Positions 23,010 to 35,863 of a stretch of 64,000 nucleotides of DNA are shown in pieces. Each line of letters begins with the position of its first letter. Positions within the stretch are counted from its first letter, which is position 1. The notes beneath the pieces are model-generated. The model was given only the letters and a program-made list of their open reading frames with translations, was not told the DNA's origin and did no database searches. Origin of the DNA: Hyparrhenia diplandra (lineage: Eukaryota; Streptophyta; Magnoliopsida; Poales; Poaceae). The position numbers and the translations under genes were made by a program. The DNA lies in the NCBI GenBank assembly GCA_015847255.1, contig JADLZK010012320.1, forward strand, positions 52,396-116,395. The letters run 5' to 3'.

Positions 23010-23760
23010 TAACTGATCATCATCAGACAAAATTGCATTGCATCAACAAAAAGGCAAACCAAGCTCAATTTCTAGTCCGCCTAGCATCATCACGAGTTTA
23101 GCTTTAGCACTTTCTACAGCAGGTGAGGGGAGGAATGACTATCTCAGATGATGTGTGTGTATATACATGTTACAAAGGGTAAGGTTGATGCTATGTTCCT
23201 ACAAAAGAAACCACCCATGCATCTCTCCCAGGGCCTCCAACATTCCAACCACAGTGGAGGATCCCTCGCTGCTCCAAGTCCAAGCAGAGAATCCCCTGAC
23301 CCGATTTCCTGCACATATCATGTAGGAGATGCAGCATCTATTAATTAAAATGATCAGAAAATGGTCACAGAACTTGGAAATATGAATGACGTTTTAGACG
23401 AAAAACATTCTACTTAAAGGCATAAAAGCTTTTCCCTTGTACTAACAAATACTATATATGCCAATGGAGCACTTAAGCACATTTCCATGACCTTCCTGTT
23501 CTACAGGGTTCATATGTAAAATGCAAATGCTAAAAATTTCAACAAAGTTTCAGTCACTCCTCTATCTCAACAAGAAGCAATTGCTAGTATATTAACTAGA
23601 TAGATTTATCTATCATCTCAGAATGGCATATATAGGAACAAATCTCAAAGAGAAGGAAACCTGAAATGGCAAACCCTTTACCCCGAAGTCCAATTGCTAT
23701 GATGTCCGTCTGCCATAAGTCACTTGGTCATCCTACAATGCGTCAGTTCACATGCCAATT
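23010..23760 (+). repeat. Diverged local duplication, copy 2 (partner 15660-16215)
   Basis: It shares the landmarks given for 15660-16215. It also holds GTCTGCCATAAGTCACTTGG near 23706, which in copy 1 lies upstream (14521) rather than downstream. The order of that piece is therefore changed between copies, pointing to rearrangement after or during duplication. No insert interrupts the ACAAAAGAAACCA..CATGCATC junction here. Confidence 0.65.
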
Positions 23761-24439
23761 ACTAAAAAGTTTAATTTAATAATTTCCCAGCCAGCTCTAA
23801 AACATAACGAAAGAAACTGCAAGGTTCATTCACCTGATACATGCCATTAGGAAACACCCACTGGACCCTAGACTGCTCTGCACGCTGATGTAGATTGGCC
23901 AAACTGCCCAATTTGGAGAAAACTATTTAAAGTCTTTTCCTTTGTTGCATATATTTTATTCAAGAAAAATCACAAATGGAAATGCAAGTGCAGCATTACA
24001 AAAGAACAAACCTGCAAAGTGTTTCCTACATTTAGCTGGTTACTAAAATGGTGCTTGGGTGGCCAGATTGCACCCTATAACGTTGACTTTATCAAAGGAC
24101 AGCTCACTTGATTGACTTCTTCCTGCATGATGCACTATCTAAGTAAATATACTATCAATAATCTCATTTTATGAAAAGGATTGGCAACCAATTATGAATA
24201 AAAAAAATATTACCATGAGATCAACAATGCCATGTGTGTCCGACATGAGTACCAAAGGTTAGAGGTAGTTAGAAGCAGAATGAAAAGCACCCTTCTGAGT
24301 TACATCTGAGAGGATACCAGTAAATGAGTCCTGCCATACGGCAAAATAAAAATCGGTTAGCACCAGCAACAAAATGAAGCAAAGTGCGCCACAGACAATA
24401 CAAATAGGGGAGACACCTTTATTGCCATACTGGTTTTAC
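23761..24439. other. FAR1-related gene 3' flank
   Basis: AT-rich sequence downstream (on the minus strand) of the FAR1-related gene. It probably includes 3' UTR; nothing else is recognisable. Confidence 0.4.
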
Positions 24440-26550
24440 CATGGAATCCGCGCTGATCTCTTTATTCTTTTAGGAGGGCTGCCCCTCACTACTACTTGGA
24501 CCGCCCTCAGATGAACCATGCTGTGTATGGTTGCCACCATTCATAATTGCACGCCTTCTGGTAAAGTTTCTGGCCCAAATCACGGCATAGATTATCATCA
24601 TCAAGAAGGGTCTCTTTTTCACTTCTTTAAAGAAGCCTTAATGCATGCCCATACTCTCGCCTGATGTCATCCCAATCTCAACAAGGCGAAGAAGCTCAAA
24701 AAAGAAATGTAATCATAACGGCTCGACATGATTACTTGTTGCTAAATCCTTTGATGGATTATCTGCACGTGGTGCGCGACTGCTTTGAAGTCAGCCCTTA
24801 CCTGTTAAGCACGTAACAAGGGGATGTGCGTATAATTTTGCTGCCATTTAAGCACAGATAATGCATGCCGCCAAAACGATACCCACTAAACTGAAACAGG
24901 CCACAGTTACACTCCATCCTGTTTGTCGCCTACAGCAACAACCTCATACTTTTATTCAGCTCCCACCTGCTTCCAGTCAAATCAATAACTATAAGAAGAT
25001 GCTGACCCATCCAGCTGAACTTGATAAATGGCTTTGGTTGCCTTTAGCTCATCCTGGAATTTCATAAACATATTCAAGGTGTAGAATCTGGATAGCTGTT
25101 GTCCCTTCCATTGGGTACTTTGATATCAGGACCCTGTTGCTATTTAATGAATCAAAATCATCTTGTTGCTCCATTTTGTATCTGTTTATCCAAAAATTGT
25201 CATGTAGCTGGCAAAGAAACGTCACCAATGTGGTATCTGAACTGACTGCATCCTCAAAAAAATGTAATTTGACTTTTCCACGCTGGCTAACAGTACATTT
25301 CTCCAGCCCCAGAAGGTGTCCTTAAGGAAGGCAGGGCCCAAAAATGCCGATTCTCATACAGAAAGCACATCCATGCATTATCCTTGAAGCCCAAATCTAT
25401 CTACCCAGTCCTTCCACCTTGCCTCAAACTCATTTCACCGATCAAAGAATCATATATTACAGCGACTAAATCCTCAGTTCTCATGGCTTCCATATTCTGG
25501 CAAGTAGCCTATTTTTCTGAAAACACTTCTCAGTATATGCCCAATCACTTATTCTATGGCGTGTGTTTGGAAAGATTCTATAGAACTGGGCGGCTTTTAT
25601 CGCCACACATTCATCGTAATTCAAAAACTATGGAGGACGTTCCTTCATACAAGTTAACCGCTTGAAGAGCCACAAGAAGCTCTCTGTACTCTCATCTGAC
25701 AGCAATCCACAGCCTAACAATACAAGGTGACCATGATGATTGACGCAGAAATGAGAGGCGGCGGGATATGATATTTTGTTCCTTAAGCAGGTTGTATCAA
25801 TCCAAACAGCATGGCCAAATACTGATACGCTGCCCTGGATCTGGAATCAGCCCAGAGAAGGCTCCTGGAGATGGCCTCCCATAAAAAGTCCATGACATAG
25901 AAGGAGTTTGGCAGCTTTGCCTGCATCTCAGCTAAGAAACCATTGATGGCAATGACATCAGCCCCCATCTTAAGCGCCCCCATTCATCAAATATGCGGGC
26001 ATCAATGTCGCCGCCCGCCGCGGCGGAGCATTCTCCTCTGGCAGCCCTGACCACGAGATCTTTGCTGAGCCCGCTCGGCAGCGTCTTGTAGCACCTGAGG
26101 AAGCGCGCGGATGACGGGTTGAGCGCGTGGTTGTGCTCGAGGTTGACATCCGTGAGGTGCGGCAAGTTGTCGACTCCAGAGCCTGGCGACGACGGGCCTG
26201 GCAGTTGGTCTTGGCCGTGGGCCTGGCCTGGTAGCAGGCGTCCTCCTTGCCCGTTCCTGTTGCAGACGAGGACGAGGCGTCGGCAGAGGCCGGCCTTGGT
26301 GAAGGAGGACTTTTGACGCAGACGCCGAAGCCCGTGCGCAGGGCGTAGCGCTTGTAGAAGTTGAGCACCTCCCTCGTACGACTTGAATACCATCCCGTCC
26401 GCGGTGTGCGGTCATCCCCGTACTGCGCCCCCAACGCTGACGACGATGACGGCGACGTGGCGGCGGCGGCGGCCGCCTCGACACCGGCGCCGCCGACGCC
26501 GCGCCGTCGTCAAGCTCGACAGTCTCCGCTGCGGCCGCCGCCTCGACCAT
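24440..26550 (-). CDS. FAR1-related sequence protein, domesticated MULE transposase (frame-broken)
   Basis: FAR1/FHY3-type proteins are transcription factors derived from Mutator-like transposases. The minus-strand ATG at 26550 opens MVEAAAAAETVELDDGAA. The FAR1 DNA-binding domain follows in shifting frames: GMVFKSYE, VLNFYKRYALRTGFGVCVK, KSSFTKAGLCRRLVLVCNR, then HLTDVNLEHNHALNPSSARF. A linker gives LPSGLSKDLVVRAARGECSA. The MULE domain (about 25990-25330) shows RSRAAYQY, WIDTTCLRNK, NHHGHLVLLGCGLLSDESTE, YDECVAIKAAQ and NAWMCFLYENRHFWA. A SWIM zinc-finger piece CNCGLFQFSG is encoded near 24880-24915, and the tail has DIRREYGHALRLL and DDNLCRDLGQKLYQKACNYE down to 24440. Many indels break it, and the usual CRH of the SWIM motif reads GGMH. 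It could be a pseudogene; domain order is full length. Confidence 0.8.
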
Positions 26551-29099
26551 GGCGGCCAGCTCGCCTTGCTAGCGGGAGAGTCGTCGTTGTCCCTCCTGGT
26601 TGCCCCCGAAGTCGAAACTCCTCCCCCGGTTCAAGCCATCTCCATCATGGTTCCTCCCCTGCTAATCCGGATCCAATCAGAGGGGAATTCGAACTCTTTG
26701 GGAGAAGATAATCCAGTCATCAATAGTGACTCAAAATGAGCTAGGGTTGCTTACCAGGCGAGAAGAAGCCAATCTGAGTCCGTCTGGAGGGAGGAGGACG
26801 ACGAGAGCAAATGGCGATTTGCTTCGTGGTGGCCGGAGGCGAGGCGGGACGAACGGGCGAGGCCCCCCAGAGGGGAGTGCCGCCGCAGCAGGCGCAGGCA
26901 GTGGGTGGGGAAGAAGAGAGGTTTGGGCTGCTGCTGCCTAGTACTAGGGAGGGGTAGGGATTACGCCCAAAAGAGCGCTGCAAAAAAAAGGTGGAAAATT
27001 ACGATGTTTTGCTGCAACAATGCATTCACTTAATTTTACGTAGAATTAGGATTCTTGTTTGGAAGTGTCCTCGCTTAGCCTTGGCCCTCCTAAAAAACTG
27101 GGACCTTAAAATCAGAGCTCTAAGCAAATACATGGCTAGTGGTTGGGAGATACCATAGACGTGGATACTCAAAATTTAAAAAAATGAACTAGAACATTCC
27201 TATAAAAATTTGAACTAATTCATTTGGTGAAATCATGGATATCAAATTAGATAAGTCTTCACTTCCTCTCACTCACAGGAGGGAGGAAAAGCGCAATTTA
27301 TGGCAGTATATGTGAGAGAGAAAATCCCCTAGCTACAATTACACTACAGTGGCATGCGGGGAGGATCGAAGCTCCTTTTGCCAAATAGGCCCTTAGGTGC
27401 ATGGCCCTTGGAAAACTCACCTTTAGGACATGTTTCATTTGAATTTGGTTCTCCTCTAGCCGACCCGTAGAGCCTTCATTCATGGCGGTTCTCTCTTCCT
27501 CCTCTCTCACTACACGGGGGGACTCAATTTTAGGGCTCCCTTGGTTCGCTCACGTTGCCCTTTGACACTATAGTGGAGGAGGAAGCCAAACATGCCCTTA
27601 GTTATTTGACCCTTTTTCATTTGAATTTGGTTATATTGTCATGTGTGGCCGTTAGGCACCTTGCCTCCTTTTGTGCTTTAAGTCGTCTTTGCAAGTGCGG
27701 GCCCTGCCTAGGCCCATGTGTATCGTTCTTGGGTCGAGGCCCTCCCTCCCGGCCTTGATAACAGGCGGTATCATGGCCCGCCCTAGAGGAGGAAGAAGAT
27801 GATGGTAATTTTAGAATTCTCATCGAGCCACGGCAATAAACAAAAGCTTGGCGTGTGAAAGGGTTTCATAGTAGAATGGAAATTTTGTCTTTTTCCGCAG
27901 CCTACAATGCCCAAACTAACCCCTGCCTAACAAAATGAACAGAAGGCCATAGAACTAAATAAATGGGTTTAAAGGCCATAGAACTAAATAAATTTGTTTT
28001 AAGGCCATAGAGACAAATTTGAATGAAAAAAGGGCCAAATACCTAAGGTGAGTTTTATCTAATGCCATATACCTAATTCTCCATGAATTTTTATGCTCTT
28101 GAAGGAGTTAGAACACCATCCATACCTCAGCTCATAGTAGCGGCGATGCCCTTCCTGCATCGCGTCTCACGTGGTTTCAAGCAACCTGGAACGTCAACTG
28201 AGCTTCTCCGCCTCTTGGGCGCTGTCATCGTCAAGCATTTTGAGGACAATCTTTTATTCACATTTTTTAAAGGTGTTCTTGTATTGTTGCTTTTACCTTT
28301 TCTGTAAAAAGGAAAAAGGAGTGCAGGAATGATTAATTAGACAGTTATAACTCCAAAGCCGAATGCTGTACAACTAATCGGCTCATCATCATTCATCATA
28401 TAATAATAAACAAAGAAAAAGAAAAAAAAAGGATGTACACATCTCGTCTCAAAAAGGTACTCAGATTTTTCATTCCAAAGAGCCAATAACTAATCCAGCC
28501 CCTAAAATTGGTTTTATCGTGTGCCATTTTAGTAACAACAAGTATTGGCATCAAGCATACATTTGGTGATGAATTATGAACTGATGCGACCTAACTAAAC
28601 TGTATAAACACAATAAAATGGGTCCACAGGATGATCTTCCAGTTACTATTTACATGAACTTACTGGCATCTCATATTTTGACAAAATACATCAAAATTGT
28701 TCCTCAATTTGTACAAAATGCTGAGCAGCCTCGCAATGGAAATGCCATGCTCAACTATCTCTGTGGTCTATATAGCCAGGGTATAACAGCCTCACTGAAA
28801 ACTGAATTCCCGCGCTCAGTAAAAGTCAGTATCGGTATCAACACTCTACAGCTTTAAGCACTTCATGGAGGTGATGCTTTTGCTGTTGACATCCTTTTAA
28901 GCCATATTTAGAGTGGGATACAAGATCTGATCATGTTTTTTGCTCCTTTTGCACTCAGCGCTGGCCTTCTGTCAAAAATGCGCATTTGAATCAAACAGGC
29001 TCTCTGCGCTAGTTGGTGTGTTACGCAGCACTGCTACCTGTTCTTAGGTGCAGTCACTGGTGGGCGAGCTTTGCTTTTCGTGTTAACTGCGATTTGATA
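26551..29099. other. Intergenic, FAR1-related gene to CASTOR
   Basis: Upstream of the FAR1-related ATG lies GC-rich probable 5' UTR/promoter to about 26990, then AT-rich DNA. Open frames at 27555-27758, 28083-28307 and 28618-28857 have no motif I recognise. The tandem repeat at 27943-28025 is listed separately. Confidence 0.45.
27943..28025 (+). repeat. Tandem repeat, three 29-bp units
   Basis: Units start at 27943, 27972 and 28001, each beginning AAGGCCATAGA. The first two share AAGGCCATAGAACTAAATAA; the third diverges after AAGGCCATAGA. This is a small decaying minisatellite with no associated gene. Confidence 0.75.
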
Positions 29100-32000
29100 A
29101 AAAACTCATTCTTTCTACCGGATATAACAACAAAAAGCATCCTTGGGCGACCACCTTACGCCTTGAAGCATATCCGTTGGATTGATTATAGCGCGGTCAG
29201 CTGCCTCAAGGCGGTATCAATGACAATCTCTTTCCTCTGTCCTAGCTCGAAGAATGACCTCGAAAAATTTAACTCCTCTTCCTCTCTAAAGGTAAAGATC
29301 GAGGAAGATGCGTATCTGCATTTCATTTCCCTGTAAATGGTGCAGTTGCAAACCCAATCAGAAGAAACATGAGAAGGCGCATGATTCCAAAAGGCGTCAA
29401 GCTGCTGACTTAAATAGTAAGACAAAGCAAAACATGTGAAGAATCATAGATGAGATTTGATAGGTAAAGTTAACCTAGTTACAGTATCCATGTCAAATAT
29501 AAAGCTCTAATAATTCAGTTAATGTACTAGGCATTAGATCCATCTACTGTGCAAATTATAAGTTCACTATTATTTGAATGTATGTTAGGGGTTGAAATAT
29601 GATAAGGATATCTGATTGAATGCAGAATGATACAGTACTTCTGCCTTTTGAGGGAGGAAAAATTTCAAGGTCAGTAAAAGTAATTGACCATGCAACCATC
29701 AGCTTTGAGAATTATACATGTTAGTGAAGAGCTCCTCCAAGACATTATTTATCTGTCGATCCTCTGCGACCATTGCCAGTGCCATGCTCACTGGATTCAT
29801 TTGAAAGAACATAGTCACTAATTCTTGACATTGACAACAAATTTTTTTTTAGTTCTGGGTCCAAAATTTCACTGACAGATTTGTCAGATGCTTGTTGCAT
29901 CTCCTATCCAAGAACCTTCAGAAAGGTCCCTCGGGGAACTTGTGAAACCAACGGTTGGTATGGAAGGCGCGTTTTTGCCTGTAGTTAGAAGTGAAATCTT
30001 CAGTTCTTGTGAAGAGTTTACTATAACATTAGGAAATACAGCACGAATTTATTTATTAAAAAATATGATGGAAGGTGATTTGTCTATGATCTGAAGATGG
30101 TATCAACAATAAGAAAACCATAAATCATTTAACCATTCTCTGTTCTAGAAAGAAACCTGAATATCTCTGATCAGCAGTAACGTTGCAAAGTGACCTAGAG
30201 TCAGCTTGGATTGCTGAATCTTCTACAGATTCATCTGCCAAAATCAGGATCTGCATTTTGCTTTCAAGCATCAGTCAGGAAAGGCAACCAACAATAGTCA
30301 TTGTAATTAGCAGGGGTACAATATAATTTCTCAGAACTTACAGAATCAAATGATTCTAACGGGAGGCTCTCCAGGAATAACAGCATTTCCTTCCACGATG
30401 CACCAAAGTAATATTATCGAGGCGACTGAAGTCCAGACCTCCATCAATCAGCTTTCTTTTTCTGTCAACCTCAGGGACATCATTAAACATCCACAACTCT
30501 GATCCTGGCGCAAAGGAAAGCATCAAGTACCTGGATATCGTACAACAAAGTTTAAAATATGTTCTCAAATAAAACAAATTAAAGGCCTCAATATCCCCAT
30601 TCTATCAGTATTGCTGCTGTGATATTAATTAAACATAATCAATTTCGAAACATGGAAAAATATATATTTAGAAGTATTGACACACGCAAGTTCTGCCTCC
30701 CAAATCCTTTTGCTACAAATGTCTCCATTACATGCAAATGAACTCAATTTGGATCCGTCATCAAGTTACCATTATCATATCTTCTATATCACGGCCAACC
30801 ACAAAACAATATTCTTTTCTGGAGACTTTGGAACAACAAAATCTTTAGGCAGATACCCTCTCCTAACCTGCACAGTTTAACAGAGAAAAGGAATTAGGAG
30901 CTTCAAAAGTAAGAACTTACCACAATCATATCATCTATATCCGCCGCCATCCACAAAAGAAGAATCTTCTGAGGCTTGCTTTCAGGATGAACAATGTCTA
31001 TGTAAACAGCCTCTTTAACCTGAATAATAAGATTGACTTTGCTTACGGGATGTTACACATATGTGCAGTGTCTATGTCTATTTAGTTTTTATGGTTTCAA
31101 GAAGTGATAACAAGCACTAGACCGTCATCTGTGAAACATAAACAGCAAAAAGCTGGCTGCACTGGTGGTTACTGGTACTCAATGATCAAAATGGGAAGGG
31201 AATGGATAAATTGTAAATCATGACACAGTTCAATCTGCTGCTGTGTGCTGACTGCAGTTATTGAGCAAACAATCCTACTGGTCGGATTTTTACTAGGGAT
31301 GGGAGTAATTCCAGAAGGTGCTCAGGAAAAAAAGGTTAAATAAATGTTACAGGGGGGATTCTATAAAACAAGTTCACTGATAGCCAAAGCTCCCAATGTG
31401 AATAATCTAAAAGATCTAGCCAATGTGAGTGCTACCACACAATATGGGTTTTGGGTAAGGAATTTCTAGATAGCCTTACCCTTGCAAAATTTGCAAAGAG
31501 GCTGATTCAAAACCCAGGACCTCTTGAACACTAGTGAAGAAACTCTACCACTATGTGCATTGACAGCTTATACCAAATATCAACAAAATATTAAAAATAA
31601 ATAAATAAACACTCACAAATATAAGTATATTTTTCTAAAGCAAACTCTGACTCTCAAAACCAGTTGATGCAGTGAGTTCCAAAAGAGAATAGATCAATGA
31701 AAAGAGTTTAGATACAAAATTCAAAAGATTATAGAACAGAACCTGAAGGCAGACATAACAATGGTAATACAGTATAGTTTGTGGTATTCAACAAGTAGGC
31801 TAACAACTACCAACACTGCCAAGGAAAACTTGCAAAGTTCTAAAGATAACAGGATTTAATATCAATATTGAATTTACATCATAACAGTGAAAAATATCGA
31901 ACCAACATGCATGCTTGCAGATTATAACAGAAAAAGAACATTACATCTCATAAAAAAATTACCTTGGGCAATGGTGCTGGGGCATATGTATCATCATCTT

Positions 32001-35000
32001 CTGCAATTACTATCACCTCATCACCCTCTTGCAAAACATAACAATCATCAGGGTTTAAAATTATCTTGCCCCCATAAGCTGCCACCTTTATGCCACATGG
32101 AACAGCTTCAGGAAAGCTAATCAGCACGTCTTCAAATCGCATTCCATCCAACTTAGGCCATCTCTTAATGTAGAATTCACAGTTCTCAAAACCAAGTATA
32201 TCTTCCCATATCTATATATTAAATTCAAATTCAAATGATCTTTCAAATAGCATTAAGAAATTATTAACTAATAACTGCAAAGACTATAAATTCCTGAGAT
32301 ATCACTAGCATTTGATCAGAAAGGTAATCATAGTAACCATTCTATAGATGTAGGTATGACTAAAATTTAAAAGTATGTGCATATTGCAATTATAAAACAA
32401 GCCACTAGCTGAGTTTAACAAAAATCTATGGTTCCAAACTAAAGAAAATAAGTACAGAAAAAAGAAAATGGAAAGAAAAAAAAGGTTTGCATGAAGGATA
32501 TCAAAACTGCGATAATGTATATAGTAGCTCATGAGATCATGTATGTCAAATTCTGAATGGAAGATTATAAGTTAAGCATATAAAATGTTTCTATGGCACG
32601 TGCACCTTTTTAAACTTAGCAAACAGACTTTACTAAATGGTCTTCTTGATGTGTTATATAGTTTTTGATATAGTATTTTGCAACAGGACTTTATAACTAG
32701 AATCCAAAGGAATGTCCAAAAGAATGTTCCTTTTAATGAGTTTAATGTCACAAGCACAACCAAATGGTCAGTGTGGGAACCCACTACACTGAGGTCATGA
32801 GTATTTCCAGTCATATTTCCAGTCAGACAGGATTCTTATATAAACAAACTAACAGCATTTAGTATTAATTGTTGGTTAGAACGAAACCTGAGCAAGGCCT
32901 GGCTGACGTGCACATTGTATCATCAACCGTCCGATCACATCATGTATGCGACAACTGTTTCCACAAGATCTCCACCAACAAGTTTGACTAGAACTTCATT
33001 GTCAAGGTCACTCATCTCAACTACTATGTGACCACTTAGTCCTTCTTTAACTCCAGTTAAACTCAAGACTGTTCGCAGTGCCCGTGCGTCACTCTGCAAA
33101 AAGGGTGCAATGATGTAAGGAAGAGCACTCAAGAACAAAATAGCTTTGATCAGCGAAGCTTACCTGGTCAGCATTTCCTTCTTCAGCTAGAACAACAATT
33201 GCTCGCGCCTTTGAAACTGAGACCTTGTGCATTAAGGTTTATTTAGTTAAAAAATAGGCACATATAGAAAGAAGTGAAGTGCTATCCAGGAACCAACAAA
33301 CATGTACATCACAATCACCCTATCAACTGTCAGCAGACCATAATGGCATATTAATAATTATAAGGATGCTAGAAGATCAAAATTCAAAACAGAGGAAAAG
33401 AAAAACATGTCTCAAGGTATGTAGATCACATTGTTTACCTTTTTCAAGTCAGCTTAGTATCAAAAGGGCTTCCACTTCTACATATTACAGCTGTTCCTTT
33501 CAAGTCAAACTCCATTTTAGCAATGTCTGCTTCCATTTCTCTTTGTCTCTCTCAGCCATCACTACAATGGTCCCACCTCCCAAGCTTTCATTAGCAATGG
33601 CAATTTGGTTCAGCAAAGATCCCTATTGCCACCAAATGAAAGGGATTACACCATAAGATGTGCACAGAAGCAACCTTTTGTTCTTACAACAAGATGACAT
33701 GTAACAAAGCAGTTATGTAAGTTAGCTTCAGGGGAACTAAAGTTGCCAAAGTATGCATCAAATTCTAAGAATATGCATGATTCTATGACAAATAAATACT
33801 ATATAGTTTTCCCATTATAGAATAACTGTGAAACAACCTTACAGGCCTCTTAATAAACAAATTTAGTGAGTACTACAACATTCAAGAATTCAAACAAGGA
33901 GAACAGCAATACATCTAACATACACAGAAAAATTGAACTAAAATATTATATTAACAAAAGGTCCGTTCAAAGATTACCAACTTATCGCTCCATCCAAGAA
34001 TTAGAGTGTGGCTCTGCTCTATGACTTCACTTCTTCCTTTCCTCAGAGAATCAAACTTCTCAGAGATCGAATCAGTGACAAGACCAAGCATCATAGCAAA
34101 ACCAACATCCCACCAATACTAATTGAAACTGAAACCAGCTTGGGTCCAAAACCCTCAGCATTGGCATGGTTCCCTGAGTCAGCAACGAAGGTCCAGGACA
34201 GCCAAAGACAATCAGATAAGCTATCATCAGTCACGCCATACAGAGCCAGCCCACCAAGAGCAATTAGTAACAACGTAGCAACAAGTAGGACCAACGGTTT
34301 AGCATGCTGGATGAAGTGACAAAAATATATCGACTCTGTATGCGAACCGCTTGTTTATGGGAACTTCTTCGAATTCACGTGAACTCCTTATCTTTGACAC
34401 AAGGTCCACGTACTTGAGAATGAGGAGTGGTGCATATAGTACCGATAGCGAGATAAGCAAGGAAATGTTCTTAAGACTTCTGTTCTGTGTGGTACTGTTA
34501 GCCTCCTGATAGAACAGATTAATGCTGCTCGTATCCAATGAAGAGTCTACAATGCATGACTGGAGTTTTTGCTGTAGCTACAGCCAGCTGCTCCTGAGAC
34601 AATCACAATGAAACAGGGGTAATAGGATCAAAAGGAATGTACCAGTGTTTCACGAATTCACGTAGTGCAAGGGTAAAAAAAAAGTGTGGTCCCGTACCTG
34701 CAGATGGTAAACCTGATCGTGCAACGAGAAGTTCCTACGGAGAAGGGAGGCCAGGCACAGTAAAATAACCTGAAGCGAATAGATGCCACGATTAAACAAG
34801 CCGAGTCAACAAAGTCAAACCCCAGCGAGTCCACCCATTCCTCACCGCCGCGGAGAGCACCCCCGACCACCGCGGAGCGATCGCCGACGCTGCGGGCTTC
34901 CTCCCGTGCAACGGCGGGGCCGTCGGGGCCGCAGCTTGCTCGGAGGAGGCAACCGTACGTGCATCCTCGCGGCGGACGCCAGCGTACCGGGGTCACGGCG

Positions 35001-35275
35001 GCGCGGTGCGGACGGAGGAGTCTGCGTCAGCGGCGTCTGGTGTTGGTGCTCCGGCGGTGGGTGCGGAGAGCGAGAGCGGGAGCGTGGGGGGTAGGAGGCG
35101 GGCGCCGCTCAGCGAGGAGTAGGCTGAGTAGGGCCTAGAGGAGCGGTAGGTGGAGGAACGGCGTCCTGGGGCCCGGGCCCTGGAGGAAGGAGGAACGGCG
35201 GCGCTGGCGGGGAAGAACCAGTCCCGGTGTGGCGGCGCCGGCGCCCGGCGACGGGGAGTCGGGGTCCAGGGGCAT
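29100..35275 (-). CDS. CASTOR: Nuclear-envelope ion channel CASTOR (at least 12 exons, frame breaks)
   Basis: CASTOR is a nuclear-envelope cation channel needed for calcium spiking in mycorrhizal/rhizobial signalling. The minus-strand ATG (35275) opens MPLDPDS, then PPHRDWFFPAS. Exon 2 (34769-34698) gives VILLCLASLLRRNFSLHDQV. Exon 3 (about 34593-33978) gives YAPLLILKYVDL, LLVATLLLIALGGLALYGVT, the filter ADSGNHA, GPKLVSVSISIGGML and SHTLILGWSDKL. Later exons encode the RCK-like domain: NQIAIANESLGGGTIVVMAE (33623-33440), VSVSKARAIVVLAEEGNADQ (33226-33165), TVLSLTGVKEGLSGHIVVEM (33093-32888), KRWPKLDGMRFEDVLISFPE and YVLQEGDEVIVIAEDDDTYA (32214-31963), APGSELWMFNDVPE (30533-30347), ILADESVEDSAIQADSRS (30252), then SDYVLSNE near 29800. 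The end is about 29115. Single-base shifts occur, for example beside the filter exon (HPA.AKPLV). CASTOR rather than POLLUX is inferred from remembered rice sequences. Confidence 0.88.
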
Positions 35276-35860
35276 TTTGGGGAATTCCGGGGGTTGCTGC
35301 TGGCGCTGATGTGTGGGGACTGGCTGGGGAGTAGAGGTGGGGAATGTCTGCGTTTCTTCTTCGTGGCAGCTCGTTGGTCCGTCAAACTGCAGACCCTGTT
35401 ATCAAAAAAATTCAGGCCCTGCCATTTTTTTAAAAAAAAGTTTTTTTCTTAATCGGAATTCGATAGCTAAGATTTTTTTTTTTTTGTATGGTTCTTCCTT
35501 TGAATTTTGGATTCCTTTTTCTTTCTAGAGAAGATACTCCGTAGATGCTGCTGTTGTCATTCATGATTGAAATTTGGCATTCTTCATTAAAGTAGTTGAA
35601 CGATATAATTAACTTCAAAACGTATATATTAGTAATTAGATTATATTTGATATTAGGTGGACCGAGCATTAAGCAACGCTCCCTATCATTTTTGTTCTAT
35701 TATGATTACTAAAAAAAATCAACCATTTTCTAGGTCTATATCTGGTTGGAAAATTGAGCCGTGGCCCTAACCTTGGACCCATTTGTAACAGTTGTCACAT
35801 ATTTATCAAAAATCAATAAACATGTAAGTAAAGCTTAGACAAGTATCTATATCTCAGCAT
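35276..35860. other. CASTOR upstream region
   Basis: GC-rich leader gives way to AT-rich DNA after about 35400. Homopolymer runs of A and T (35403-35480) are common. No other gene or clear promoter element is seen. Confidence 0.4.
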
Positions 35861-35863
35861 TTA

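Noticed and set aside
27943..28025. CRISPR-like repeat array
   Set aside because: Units are directly adjacent with no spacers, only three copies, in a plant nuclear context.
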